DNA from: JAFEDN01 sp965651935
Lineage (GTDB): Bacteria > Pseudomonadota > Gammaproteobacteria > Coxiellales > Coxiellaceae
Direction of reading: 5' to 3'
DNA length: 64,000 nucleotides
Assembly (NCBI GenBank): GCA_965651935.1
Contig: CBFGTC010000004.1
Location: forward strand, 68,259 to 132,258
Shown here: piece by piece, positions 17,824 through 26,967 of the stretch
Layout: every line of letters starts with the position of its first letter
Position numbering within the stretch: the first letter of the stretch is position 1
Translations under genes and position numbers: made by a program
Notes under the pieces: model-generated
Told to the model about the DNA's origin: nothing
Databases searched by the model: none
Seen by the model: the letters and a program-made list of their open reading frames with translations, nothing else

Positions 17824-19011
17824 ATGGCACAAGCTGATTTTATCATTTCCGGTTTAATGGTGCATACCGAAGAATCCATTTTGACGAACGCTCGTGTTAA
17901 AATCCAGGCAAGTAAATTTGCTGAAATTTCCGCTTCTAAAAAAATTAGCGATGGCAATAATTTTATTTTCCCAGCCAACTATCAATTAATCCCCGGCCGT
18001 ATCGACATACACATCCACGGAGCTGCCGGAGCTGATGTCATGGACAGCACGTCGCAGGCCTTAGATCGAATTCGACAAAGTTTAGCCCAAGAAGGAGTGA
18101 CCGGTTTTTTAGCCACCACCCTATCTGAATCTCCTCAGCGGATCGAAGCCGCGCTGGACAATATTGGTGAATACCAGCAAAAACTCGCATCAATGGCGCT
18201 AGGAGCGAGAATTCTGGGAGTCCATTTAGAGGGGCCTTTCATTTCGCCATTGCATAAAGGTGCTCATCGCCAAGAATTCTTATTAGAACCCGATAAAGGG
18301 TTATTTGATCACTGGCAAAGTTGCGCTAAAGGATGGATCAAGCTGGTCACTCTAGCGCCGGAATTAGCGAATGGGATGGAATTTATTCAGCATTTGCGCC
18401 AGCATAACGTGCTTGCCTCAATTGGTCATAGCGACGCGGATTTTCGCACGACTCAGCAAGCCATTGCCGCAGGTGCGACACAAGCGACGCATCTGTTTAA
18501 TGCCATGCGCTGTTTCCATCATCGCGAGCCAGGTTGTGTGGGAGCGATTTTATTAAATGATAAAGTCAGTGCAGAATTGATAGTAGACGGTCACCATTGT
18601 CATGATGCGGCGGTACTGACAGCTTTAAAATTAAAAGGAAAAGATAAATTAATCTTGGTGACTGACGCCATGCGTGGCAAATGTTGCCAAACGGAGAATG
18701 AAATTTTTGATTTAGGTGGGCAAATCGTCAAAGTCTCTCAAGGAGCAGCCCGTTTAGACAACGGCGTTTTGGCTGGCAGTGTTCTCACTATGCAACAAGC
18801 TGTCATTAATATGATGCAAAAAACTTCCGTGAGTTTGAGAGAAATAATAAACATGACTAGTTTCAATCCTGCTAAAATTTTAGGGATTCAGCAACAAACT
18901 GGAAGCATCGCCAGCGGCAAGGATGCTGATTTCGTTATTCTGGATGAAAATTTGGCCGTAGTCATGACCGTAGCGCAAGGAAACATTATTTACAAACGAC
19001 TCCCTAATTAA
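17824..19011 (+). CDS. nagA: N-acetylglucosamine-6-phosphate deacetylase
   Basis: Amidohydrolase that deacetylates GlcNAc-6-P to glucosamine-6-P, feeding amino-sugar recycling. 395 residues. Metal and substrate motifs: IDIHIHGAAGADVMD near residue 60, HLEGPFIS, IGHSDADF, ATHLFNAM, DGHHCHD and the catalytic VTDAMRG, then GSVLTM. Length and motifs are complete. Three bases after the rhomboid gene, last gene of the hemB operon. nagB is not in the window. Converges on trmL with a 6-base gap. Confidence 0.96.
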   Translation: MAQADFIISGLMVHTEESILTNARVKIQASKFAEISASKKISDGNNFIFPANYQLIPGRIDIHIHGAAGADVMDSTSQALDRIRQSLAQEGVTGFLATTLSESPQRIEAALDNIGEYQQKLASMALGARILGVHLEGPFISPLHKGAHRQEFLLEPDKGLFDHWQSCAKGWIKLVTLAPELANGMEFIQHLRQHNVLASIGHSDADFRTTQQAIAAGATQATHLFNAMRCFHHREPGCVGAILLNDKVSAELIVDGHHCHDAAVLTALKLKGKDKLILVTDAMRGKCCQTENEIFDLGGQIVKVSQGAARLDNGVLAGSVLTMQQAVINMMQKTSVSLREIINMTSFNPAKILGIQQQTGSIASGKDADFVILDENLAVVMTVAQGNIIYKRLPN

Positions 19012-19017
19012 TTCATT

Positions 19018-19482
19018 CTAATTTCCGCAATTCCAATCGCATTGGCGCCATGCTTCGTAGAGTATCACTGCCACGGCGTTAGATAAATTTAAACTGCGGC
19101 TGGGAGTGCGCATGGGGATGCGGATTTTGTGAGCGTCTGGAAATAGGTTGAGAATTTCTACCGGCAGCCCCCGCGATTCGGGGCCAAATAGAAAAGCATC
19201 ATTAATTTGGTATTGTACCAGAGAATAATTTTGCGTAGCTTTGGTGGTGCAGGCAAATAACCGGGGTGGATTTCGACTGAATAGGTATTCTTCTAAGTTT
19301 TGATATTCTTTAATAGTCGCCCATTCGTGATAATCCAATCCCGCCCGACGCAAGTTTTTTTCACTTAAATTAAATCCCATGGGGTGAATCAAATGCAAGT
19401 GAGCGCCGGTATTGGCGCATAAGCGAATAATATTGCCCGTGTTAGGTGGAATTTCTGGTTCGAATAAAACTATGTCAAACAT
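19018..19482 (-). CDS. trmL: tRNA (cytidine/uridine(34)-2'-O)-methyltransferase
   Basis: SPOUT methyltransferase that modifies the wobble base of two leucine tRNAs. 154 residues. Signature segments: PPNTGNIIRLCANTGA, HPMGFNLSEKNLRRAGLDYHEW, LFGPESRGLP and the knot region IPMRTPSRSLNLSNAVAV. Complete by length. It lies 17 bases after mlaA on the same strand and is probably read from the mlaA promoter. Confidence 0.95.
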   Translation of the reverse strand: MFDIVLFEPEIPPNTGNIIRLCANTGAHLHLIHPMGFNLSEKNLRRAGLDYHEWATIKEYQNLEEYLFSRNPPRLFACTTKATQNYSLVQYQINDAFLFGPESRGLPVEILNLFPDAHKIRIPMRTPSRSLNLSNAVAVILYEAWRQCDWNCGN

Positions 19483-19499
19483 GTTCGCAAGGTTATTTC

Positions 19500-20480
19500 T
19501 TATAATTCATTGCCTATATTATCGTCTTCAGTGGGAGTTGTTTCGGTTTCAGTCGTATACGGCGGGAAATTAGTTTCGTGACGGTTTTTTTCAATATTGT
19601 GATTACGACTTTGTAAATAGGCGCTGCGCACAAAAATGTACGGGTCAAAAGAATCATTGACAAGTTTATCCGCCGGGAGTAGGTCAGCGCGTTTATCTAC
19701 CGCGCTTAACGCAAGAGCGCCATAATTGTAATACTGCGGATCTACATAGGTAAACGGCCAGGTAGCGTATGCCGGGATTTTGCCGAACGCATCACGGGTG
19801 GTAGTTGAGCCCAAAATGGGTAACATCAAATAAGGTTGGGGTTTCAAACCGCATTCACCACCCCAATAAGCCAAAGTGAGCCCAAAATCTTCGTGATGTT
19901 TTGGTAATCCAAATCGTGTGGCTACATCGAATAATCCGCCTATTCCCAGAGTGCTATTTAAAATAAATCTCCAGGTGTCGGCAGTAAAATAAGCAGTTTT
20001 CCCTTGAAGTAAATCATTGGGGATAGTATTAAGCATATCCAGATTGGCAAAAAAATTACTGATGCCTTTGCGGAGAGGGACCGGCATAATCACATCGTAG
20101 CCGTGCGCAATTGGCCGAAATACATGCTTGTCCAAAGCCATGTTAAAAGCAAACACGTGTCGATTAAATTTTTCATAAGGGTCGACATTGACCTCAGGAG
20201 GAGGGGTAGGTGTGTCAGTCATGTCAGTGTTAGTATCGATGTTGCTGGCAGTAGCTTCGTCTGGATCTGGGGGAGTGGTGTTTTTCGCCTCATTTTTAGC
20301 TTCTGTTATTGAAGCGGGAGAAGAATTATGATCGGAAATTTTAACAGGCGGAGCTGCTGAAGGCTCGTTTACGGGGTCATTTGTTTTGATTTCCAGAACT
20401 GGTTTTGCAGTGTGTGAGCTGCAACCCAAAAATGGAACAATAATAGCCGCTAAACAAATCACTCGGTTACGAAAGCCCAT
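19500..20480 (-). CDS. mlaA: Phospholipid-binding lipoprotein MlaA (VacJ)
   Basis: Outer-membrane lipoprotein that removes misplaced phospholipid and passes it to the Mla transport chain. 326 residues. The signal peptide ends in a lipobox (FLGC, lipid-bearing cysteine at residue 20). Residues about 25-95 form a Pro/Thr/Asp-rich linker longer than usual. The MlaA domain starts with DPYEKFNRHVFAFNMALDKH and continues with RKGISNFFANLDMLNTIPND and GIGGLFDVATRFGLP. The acidic, threonine-rich tail is also extended. Ribosome site AAAGGAT. No mlaBCDEF genes in the window. Confidence 0.95.
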   Translation of the reverse strand: MGFRNRVICLAAIIVPFLGCSSHTAKPVLEIKTNDPVNEPSAAPPVKISDHNSSPASITEAKNEAKNTTPPDPDEATASNIDTNTDMTDTPTPPPEVNVDPYEKFNRHVFAFNMALDKHVFRPIAHGYDVIMPVPLRKGISNFFANLDMLNTIPNDLLQGKTAYFTADTWRFILNSTLGIGGLFDVATRFGLPKHHEDFGLTLAYWGGECGLKPQPYLMLPILGSTTTRDAFGKIPAYATWPFTYVDPQYYNYGALALSAVDKRADLLPADKLVNDSFDPYIFVRSAYLQSRNHNIEKNRHETNFPPYTTETETTPTEDDNIGNEL

Positions 20481-20510
20481 ATTATCTATCCTTTAAAACT
20501 GAAAATCAGT

Positions 20511-20539
20511 ATTATAGAGATGAACGAGGGTGCGTTCAA
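20511..20539 (-). promoter_or_regulatory. Promoter of mlaA-trmL
   Basis: On the minus strand TTGAAC (20539-20534), a 17-base spacer and a perfect TATAAT (20516-20511). Transcription would begin about 25 bases before the mlaA ATG. Confidence 0.65.
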
Positions 20540-20647
20540 TGCAAAAAATGTGGTTTGCCAAGCGCAGGAGAATTGACCTACGAATCCTCGTTGCATTACT
20601 GCTTTACAAAACATACACTAACCCAGGGTTTGTAGGAGAACTTTGAA

Positions 20648-22012
20648 ATGGCTCGCATACATATTTTAGGAGTGTCAGGAACATTCATGGGCGGCATCGC
20701 CTTAATTGCTCGCGAGTTAGGCTTCGAAGTTTCGGGTTCTGATAAAGATATTTATCCGCCCATGTCTGATACTTTGCGCCGAGCCGGTATTCATGTGAAA
20801 GAGGGTTATGATCCTTCGCATTTACGTCCTTTACCCGATCTTCTTATCGTCGGCAATGTGATTTCTCGGGGTAATCCAGCTTTAGAGTTTGCCTTAAATA
20901 AAAATATCCCCTACATTTCCGGGCCGCAGTGGTTGGCGGAAAATGTATTACAAAAGCGTCACGTTATTGCTGTCTCGGGCACGCATGGAAAAACCACGAC
21001 AAGCAGTATTTTAGCGTGGATTTTAAGCCAAGCTGGTTTAGAGCCGGGATATCTGATTGGAGGAGCGCCATTAAATTTCAACAATACCGCCGCTTTAGGT
21101 AAATCACCCTATTTTGTGATTGAAGCGGATGAGTATGATACGGCCTTTTTTGATAAACGTTCTAAATTCTTGCATTACCGCCCCCGTACTTTAGTGATTA
21201 ATAATTTAGAATTTGATCATGCCGATATTTTCCCTGATTTAGAGGCAATCAAAAAACAATTTCATTATTTACTGCGAATGGTACCCTCCAGCGGCTCAGT
21301 GATTTATCCCGTTGATGATTCAGAAATCACCGATGTTTTGAGTAGAGGTTGCTGGGCTGGCGTTCAGACCGTAGGAGCGAGCGGAGCTGTTTGGCATGTA
21401 CGCAACAAAAATAACGATAATAGCCGCTTTGAGTTATGGCACCGCGATCAAAAATTAGGTGTGGTAAAATGGTCTATGGCCGGAGAACACAATATTCGCA
21501 ATGCGTTGGCGGCGGCAGCAGCGGCGCACGAAGTTGGCGCAACCAGTGAGGCTCTTATAGCCGGTTTGAAAAGTTTTAAAGGGGTAAAGCGGCGACTGGA
21601 GGTTTGTGGAAGCGTGAATAACATCACCGTTTATGACGATTTTGCTCACCATCCCACCGCCATTGCGGCCACGGTGGCCGCGTTACGATCTAGAATAAGT
21701 GAGGGCCGCATCATTGCCGTATTACAATTTGGTTCAAATTCCATGGGAGCGGGGATATATCGCGAGAAAATTGCCCCATCCTTACGCCAAGCCGATAAAG
21801 TGATATTTCTAAAGCCTGAAAAATTCGATGTCTCGTTAATATTAAGAGAATTGGGAGCTAAAGCCGAAGCTTTTGAAAGAGTAGAAAGCATTATCGATTA
21901 TTTGCAAAATTTCGCACGAGGAAATGATCATATACTAGTGATGAGTAATAAAAGTTTTGAGGGCATCCATCAGCGAATTCTCAAACGTCTTCAGCCGGCT
22001 GCTATCGCTTAA
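20648..22012 (+). CDS. mpl: UDP-N-acetylmuramate:L-alanyl-gamma-D-glutamyl-meso-DAP ligase
   Basis: Murein-recycling ligase that joins the recovered tripeptide to UDP-MurNAc. 454 residues, full length. Mur-ligase layout: N-terminal Rossmann-like HILGVSGTFMGGIALIAREL, ATP loop VSGTHGKTTTSSILAWIL near residue 115, EADEYDTAFFDKRSKF, which separates Mpl from MurC, and the C-terminal DDFAHHPTAI. Good ribosome site (TAGGAGA). With nagA and the GlcNAc kinase it indicates active peptidoglycan recycling. Confidence 0.97.
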   Translation: MARIHILGVSGTFMGGIALIARELGFEVSGSDKDIYPPMSDTLRRAGIHVKEGYDPSHLRPLPDLLIVGNVISRGNPALEFALNKNIPYISGPQWLAENVLQKRHVIAVSGTHGKTTTSSILAWILSQAGLEPGYLIGGAPLNFNNTAALGKSPYFVIEADEYDTAFFDKRSKFLHYRPRTLVINNLEFDHADIFPDLEAIKKQFHYLLRMVPSSGSVIYPVDDSEITDVLSRGCWAGVQTVGASGAVWHVRNKNNDNSRFELWHRDQKLGVVKWSMAGEHNIRNALAAAAAAHEVGATSEALIAGLKSFKGVKRRLEVCGSVNNITVYDDFAHHPTAIAATVAALRSRISEGRIIAVLQFGSNSMGAGIYREKIAPSLRQADKVIFLKPEKFDVSLILRELGAKAEAFERVESIIDYLQNFARGNDHILVMSNKSFEGIHQRILKRLQPAAIA

Positions 22013-22220
22013 AGTGCTTTAACGTATAAAGTAACCCTAAAGCCGCTACCATCCCTAACCCACTAGCCAGTCCCATTAAAGTTGGGGAGCTGTATTTTTG
22101 ACTCGAACTGACATAAATAATAACGATCGTCATACTCAAACAGAGTATTAAACTTAAACTAAAAAACCGGAATTGGCCTGAAATTTTATTAAGCCATTGA
22201 TAAATAAGTTGTAACTTCAT
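22002..22220 (-). CDS. Small two-helix membrane protein
   Basis: 72 residues with two hydrophobic segments (about 19-39 and 47-64) and a basic end (LKHFKR). It overlaps the 3' end of mpl by 11 bases on the opposite strand. The hydrophobic pattern and position at the end of a convergent gene support it, but there is no clear ribosome site and no recognised family. Confidence 0.45.
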   Translation of the reverse strand: MKLQLIYQWLNKISGQFRFFSLSLILCLSMTIVIIYVSSSQKYSSPTLMGLASGLGMVAALGLLYTLKHFKR

Positions 22221-22487
22221 TTTTTATAAATGTTGTGATTATTTTTTTATTTTCTCATTGCTAAGTTAAGAAAATATTAACCTCCATAATATCTTGGAAG
22301 ACTAACTTGAAAAATTTTTGTCGTGTGCAGAGAATTTTTATAAAACTCAAAAAACCCGTACCTTATGCAGGGCGGGACGCGAGCGTCTTAGCAAGTTCCA
22401 AGTAAAAAGCAGGGGGAAGACTTTTTCTTACACTTTTATGCTAAGATATCTTCTAAGTAATTTTTAAAATTTTCTTGAGGAGATGAT

Positions 22488-23957
22488 GTGAGTAAAGAGT
22501 ATAAATTGCTTATAGATAGCGAAGTCGAAAATAAATATAGTATTAACGTTAATGGATTTACAAATAATAACATAATTGGTGAAAACACAAACTCTGAAGA
22601 GGATAACTTAGATGCCTGTTGTGGCTGGTTTTATTTAGATAAAAAAATTGAAATCGCTTTTGAGAAAGCCGGTATAATTAACTTTGGTAGTGCCTCGTTC
22701 GGGGCGTTTTGCGCGGCGGTGATTGCGACAAAAGGAGGAGTGCCCCGACTCCCTTACCCTAATAAATGGGGGGCATTAATTGCAGGATTATCCAGCGGTC
22801 TTAGTAATTTGTCTATGTTATACCACTTTAATATCAGTAAAACAATTAAAGAAGCCCGCGAAGCCCGCGTTTTACTTAGAAAACAAGCAGGATGTAAATA
22901 TTTATTCGGATGGTCATTATGGTATTTTTTATGGGCTTCTTGTTTTACTGGGGGCTTAGGGCAGGGCGAGTTAACCGCTGGAACTTTACCATTTTGGTTA
23001 CCGGATAACCCGTCATTAAAAATGGTTATTTTTGTAATGGCTTATCTTGGCTTTGTTTTGAGCCGTATGAGCAGTATACCCCGCCTAATAAAACGTCTTT
23101 ATAGTGAAAATTGGCCCGATGATTTGTATACCAATCCTAAAAATTTCACTCTGGATGAAAAAATATTTTATTATCTTAGCCAACTTCAAAGTATTGCATT
23201 TGTCATTATAAGTTATTTCGTGGTGGAGAAAATGTATGAGTTCAAATGGTTACTTGGGTTTGATCGATTTTTCGGCACTCATTTTTGTCCACCAGTCCAA
23301 GCTCCTGCTCTCGATAACTGTTCCAACACTCCACTTAAATACCGGCTACTAGGCTTTTTCCCTTCGATTATTTCCGCAAATAGTTTTTATTTTGCACAAG
23401 AGCGAGGTTTATTCCATTGCTATCGCGCCTGCAAATTATATTATAGTTATCATAAGCTGAAATTTAAGTCGAATTGGGAATGCTTTAAATTAATGGTGGA
23501 GCTGTTAATGATAATTTTTTTACCGGTATTCATTAGTTATTTCTCTATTCAGGGCTTATTAAGCCCTTCTGCTAGAGTCGAACTTTTGTATGAAATGGCT
23601 TTGGCGTATTTTCTTCCCGTTAATGCCACTTCCATGTGGAAAGAGTTTGAAAGCAAAATCAGTAAATTAGTTGCTTCTGTCGATTCCAAATCCCAATCAA
23701 CAGAAAATAGTCAATTTCTGGAAGCGGAAGAAACCAATGGCCTAAGATTTTTTAATCCACCCTCCTCTCGTGTCAGTATCACTGGTGCTACGCAGAATGG
23801 TTACCAATCTACTCAAGCTCAGCAGGAGTCAGATTATAATGCACAAACGGGGTATGGATGGAGGATTTGGGAAAAAATAAAGACAAGTTTTAGCTGCTGT
23901 CGATCAAGGAGACACGTTGATATGACAATAGAAGGGGGATCTTACACTCGGTTTTAA
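22488..23957 (+). CDS. Multi-pass membrane protein of unknown function, possible effector
   Basis: 489 residues starting at GTG 22488, with GAGGAG five bases before. The N-terminal about 45 residues are polar and Asn/Glu-rich. The middle (about 60-390) has roughly seven or eight hydrophobic segments. The C-terminal about 95 residues are polar, Ser/Gln-rich, with a CC pair followed by a basic stretch (SCCRSRRH). No recognised family. The plan, polar ends around a membrane core with a Cys-pair tail, resembles the metzincin-like protein at 9246. The 3' end overlaps the convergent DedA-PAP2 gene by 54 bases. A secreted effector is one possibility, based on plan only. Confidence 0.65.
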   Translation: MSKEYKLLIDSEVENKYSINVNGFTNNNIIGENTNSEEDNLDACCGWFYLDKKIEIAFEKAGIINFGSASFGAFCAAVIATKGGVPRLPYPNKWGALIAGLSSGLSNLSMLYHFNISKTIKEAREARVLLRKQAGCKYLFGWSLWYFLWASCFTGGLGQGELTAGTLPFWLPDNPSLKMVIFVMAYLGFVLSRMSSIPRLIKRLYSENWPDDLYTNPKNFTLDEKIFYYLSQLQSIAFVIISYFVVEKMYEFKWLLGFDRFFGTHFCPPVQAPALDNCSNTPLKYRLLGFFPSIISANSFYFAQERGLFHCYRACKLYYSYHKLKFKSNWECFKLMVELLMIIFLPVFISYFSIQGLLSPSARVELLYEMALAYFLPVNATSMWKEFESKISKLVASVDSKSQSTENSQFLEAEETNGLRFFNPPSSRVSITGATQNGYQSTQAQQESDYNAQTGYGWRIWEKIKTSFSCCRSRRHVDMTIEGGSYTRF

Positions 23958-25985
23958 AATGAAAATATTACCATCCCAATGTAAGCCATGGATTTTTTTA
24001 GGATGAGAATAAATAGGTACATTCACTAATTGGAATTCGAATTCATTTAGAGAATCCACTAAGGCGCCTCCGGATTGTAAATGAATATAGCGATGTGGGA
24101 ATCTTAATAATTTTTCCGGTGGAGTATGGTAGGTTAAAATTCCCAGCCATAATGGAATAGGACAATCAGCGAATTGGATACCAGAATCCCACAGCCGTAA
24201 TTCTAAAATATCTTGGGATTGGTTTAAATTTTTAATCCATAGCAAGCGCGGAGACTTATTTTGATAAAGCCAGGGCAGCAATTGATTATTATACTGAGGT
24301 TCTAAACTGGTAAAACGCTTAATTGCGGATTGCCAGCGAGACTCTTTTTCTAAAGGTCTCCAGCCGTCTTGTAACAAATAATTTTCGATTTCAGATAATG
24401 GCGCCGCCCATTGAACATTAAATGGCTGAGCAAAGTGCCCAAACCGGTCTGTTCGGTAAATAGGAGTGGATTGCAAAGGCTTTTGCCACCATTGTGAAAA
24501 ATTGACGACAGTGGTTGGCCACACTGGTTGTGAATTCTGTAATAAATCTTCAAAACTCAAAATGCCTGCGCTTATCCAAGGCAATAAAGTGACAATACAA
24601 AGAAAACCCAACCATTTTTGCGGTGTGATTTGAACAAAACGTTTGAATTTTTTTGGAGTGCGGCGTCGATAAGAAACGCATATTAACATGAGGATACTCA
24701 GTCCTAAAAACCAGCCTCCCAAAATATCCGTAAACCAATGTTGTTCCAAAAACAAACGCGATAAGCCAACTAACACAATCGGAATGATAAAAAAGGCATA
24801 AATAAAAGGGCGCCAAACTTTGGGAAATAGACGAGCGGTGAGAAAAGCCAAAAAACCGAGCACGGCTACAGCCATAGCTGTGTGCCCACTTGGGAAAGAA
24901 GAGCTCGGGTTTACATGGACCAGTCCGGGCGGACGCGGCGAAAAACTGATTTTTTTAATTGTTTCCACTGCGGCAGCACAGAGGAATCCCAGCATTATCA
25001 AATGAGAGCCGGAGCGCCCTAAATGGTAAAACACGATCAATAATACCCCCCCTACAGCACTAGTAATAAATAAAGCTTCTGGGGTGCCAATGATACTGAA
25101 TACCCCCCAAAATTTATCTGAGGCAGGTGACCGGAAACTTTGGGTTAAATGCAGGAGAGGTTGGTTGATCAGGGAATTAATCGCAGGTTGATTCGAGCTA
25201 AACCACACGATTAAAAATAAAAAACCGTAGAATAAAAATAGTAGGGATAATTTTAATTGATGAAAATCCTGCGGGTGGCTTTGATTGCGGACAAGAGAGG
25301 CGATGAATCCCGGTTTGGGTTGGTTAAGCCAACGCCAAATTGATTGCACTTGACCATTGATGGCGTGTGACAGACGTTTGAAAAAATATTGCAATATCCA
25401 AAAAATAAACCATAAACCTGCAATGATAGCGATACCTGCCACAAACACTTTGGCGACATCTTCTTCCGAAAACTCCATAGCCAGAGCGCCTAGAGCAATG
25501 CCAGGGGCAACATAAATTAAAGACCAAATAATTGCTGCAAACAATGCCGCAGGTAAAAATTGCTTCCAACGAAAACGTAATATCCCCGCTATTAACGGCA
25601 TAGCAGCCCGAGTCGGGCCGATAAAGCGCCCAATAATAATACTTTTCCTACCGTGCTTTTGAAAAAACTTTTCACTGTAATTTAAATACTTGCTAAGCTT
25701 GCGAAACGGCCAAACTAAACGAATTTTTTCATGATAGCGTTCCCCCAGCCAAAACCCGAGGCAATCGCCTGCAAAAGCGCCGGCAATGGCAAATAAACAG
25801 GTTGCTATGGGCGGCAGTACCCCTGAACCCATTAAGACCCCTATCGCCGTCATAGTCACCGAGCCTGGGAACAGCGTGCCTAATAAAGGAAGTGATTCAA
25901 TAAAAGCAATGAGAAATGCTGCGCCGATACCGATGAATGGGTGATGGCGCAAATATTCCATTAAAGGTTGTAGAAAATGTTCCAT
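23904..25985 (-). CDS. DedA - PAP2 phosphatase - LssY-C fusion membrane protein
   Basis: 693 residues in three parts. Residues 1-210: a DedA/SNARE-associated membrane domain with ESLPLLGTLFPGS, GAFAGDCLGFWLGERY and GRFIGPTRAAMPLIAG. Residues about 240-450: a PAP2 phosphatase with KKISFSPRPPG, SSSFPSGHTAMAV and SRLFLEQHWFTDILGG, all three catalytic motifs intact. Residues about 480-690: an LssY-C-type soluble domain (LLQDGWRPLEKESRW, LRLWDSGIQF). Such fusions occur in Legionella (LssY) and other proteobacteria. A role in lipid-carrier or phospholipid turnover in the inner membrane is likely. The start overlaps the lipA stop by one base (TAATG), so the two are co-translated. Confidence 0.9.
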   Translation of the reverse strand: MEHFLQPLMEYLRHHPFIGIGAAFLIAFIESLPLLGTLFPGSVTMTAIGVLMGSGVLPPIATCLFAIAGAFAGDCLGFWLGERYHEKIRLVWPFRKLSKYLNYSEKFFQKHGRKSIIIGRFIGPTRAAMPLIAGILRFRWKQFLPAALFAAIIWSLIYVAPGIALGALAMEFSEEDVAKVFVAGIAIIAGLWFIFWILQYFFKRLSHAINGQVQSIWRWLNQPKPGFIASLVRNQSHPQDFHQLKLSLLFLFYGFLFLIVWFSSNQPAINSLINQPLLHLTQSFRSPASDKFWGVFSIIGTPEALFITSAVGGVLLIVFYHLGRSGSHLIMLGFLCAAAVETIKKISFSPRPPGLVHVNPSSSFPSGHTAMAVAVLGFLAFLTARLFPKVWRPFIYAFFIIPIVLVGLSRLFLEQHWFTDILGGWFLGLSILMLICVSYRRRTPKKFKRFVQITPQKWLGFLCIVTLLPWISAGILSFEDLLQNSQPVWPTTVVNFSQWWQKPLQSTPIYRTDRFGHFAQPFNVQWAAPLSEIENYLLQDGWRPLEKESRWQSAIKRFTSLEPQYNNQLLPWLYQNKSPRLLWIKNLNQSQDILELRLWDSGIQFADCPIPLWLGILTYHTPPEKLLRFPHRYIHLQSGGALVDSLNEFEFQLVNVPIYSHPKKIHGLHWDGNIFILKPSVRSPFYCHINVSP

Positions 25986-26941
25986 TATTTCACAGATTCT
26001 CCGGCGGCTTGTTTATCCGCATGGTAAGAAGATCGCACTAAAGGTCCACTGGCCACATTTAAAAAGCCGATTTGGCGGGCAAATTCCGCGTGTTCGGCAA
26101 ATTCTTCCGGAGTGACATAACGATTCACCGGAGTATGATAGAGAGAAGGTTGCAAATATTGGCCAAGCGTGACCATATCCACTTTGTGAGCGCGTAAGTC
26201 CAATAATACCTTACGTATTTCTTCAGGAGTTTCTCCTAAGCCTAACATCAGGCCAGATTTGGTCGGAATGCTTTCCCCAAATCGCTCTTTAAAGCGCTGT
26301 AATAATTGTAAAGACCACGCATAATCCGAACCGGGTCGGACTGATTGATAGAGACGCTCAATGGTTTCAATGTTGTGGTTAAACACATCCGGCAAAGCAA
26401 GCGCTAATTGGTCTAAGGCTTTTTCCATCCGGCCCCGAAAATCGGGGGTTAAAATTTCTATTTTAATTTGTGGAACTTTAGCGCGCGTGGTGAGAATGCA
26501 ATCCTTAAAGTGACCCGCCCCCCCGTCACGTAAATCGTCGCGGTCAACTGAAGTAATGACCACGTATTTTAATTGCATTGCTAAAATTGTTTGCGCTAGG
26601 TTTTCCGGCTCTTGCGGATCTAAAGGATCGGGGCGGCCATGGCCCACATTGCAAAAAGTACAGCGACGGGTACATTTGTCACCCATGATCATAAAGGTGG
26701 CGATTCCATGACTAAAACATTCACTTAAATTAGGGCAAGCTGCTTCCTCGCATACGGTCACTAAACGGTGGTCACGTAATAAATTTTTTAATTGATGGAC
26801 TTTATTATTTAAAGGCAATTTGATGCGAATCCAGGGCGGTTTTGGTAAAATCGGAGTGCTATTTTCGACTTTGACAGGTATGCGGGCTAATTTTGCCGCT
26901 CCTAAAGCTTTTTGAGTGGGATCATAATATTGTGAACTCAT
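25985..26941 (-). CDS. lipA: Lipoyl synthase
   Basis: Radical-SAM enzyme that inserts two sulfurs into octanoyl groups on lipoyl domains. 318 residues. The auxiliary iron-sulfur cluster cysteines are in CEEAACPNLSECF, the radical-SAM CxxxCxxC in CTRRCTFCNVGHG. VITSVDRDDLRDGGAGHF, a typical LipA stretch, is present, and the C-terminal RSSYHAD carries the conserved RSSY. Follows lipB by 26 bases, so lipB-lipA-dedA form one unit. Substrates in this window are AceF and SucB. Confidence 0.98.
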   Translation of the reverse strand: MSSQYYDPTQKALGAAKLARIPVKVENSTPILPKPPWIRIKLPLNNKVHQLKNLLRDHRLVTVCEEAACPNLSECFSHGIATFMIMGDKCTRRCTFCNVGHGRPDPLDPQEPENLAQTILAMQLKYVVITSVDRDDLRDGGAGHFKDCILTTRAKVPQIKIEILTPDFRGRMEKALDQLALALPDVFNHNIETIERLYQSVRPGSDYAWSLQLLQRFKERFGESIPTKSGLMLGLGETPEEIRKVLLDLRAHKVDMVTLGQYLQPSLYHTPVNRYVTPEEFAEHAEFARQIGFLNVASGPLVRSSYHADKQAAGESVK

Positions 26942-26967
26942 CGTGCTTGTTCTCCGCGGAATTGTAA

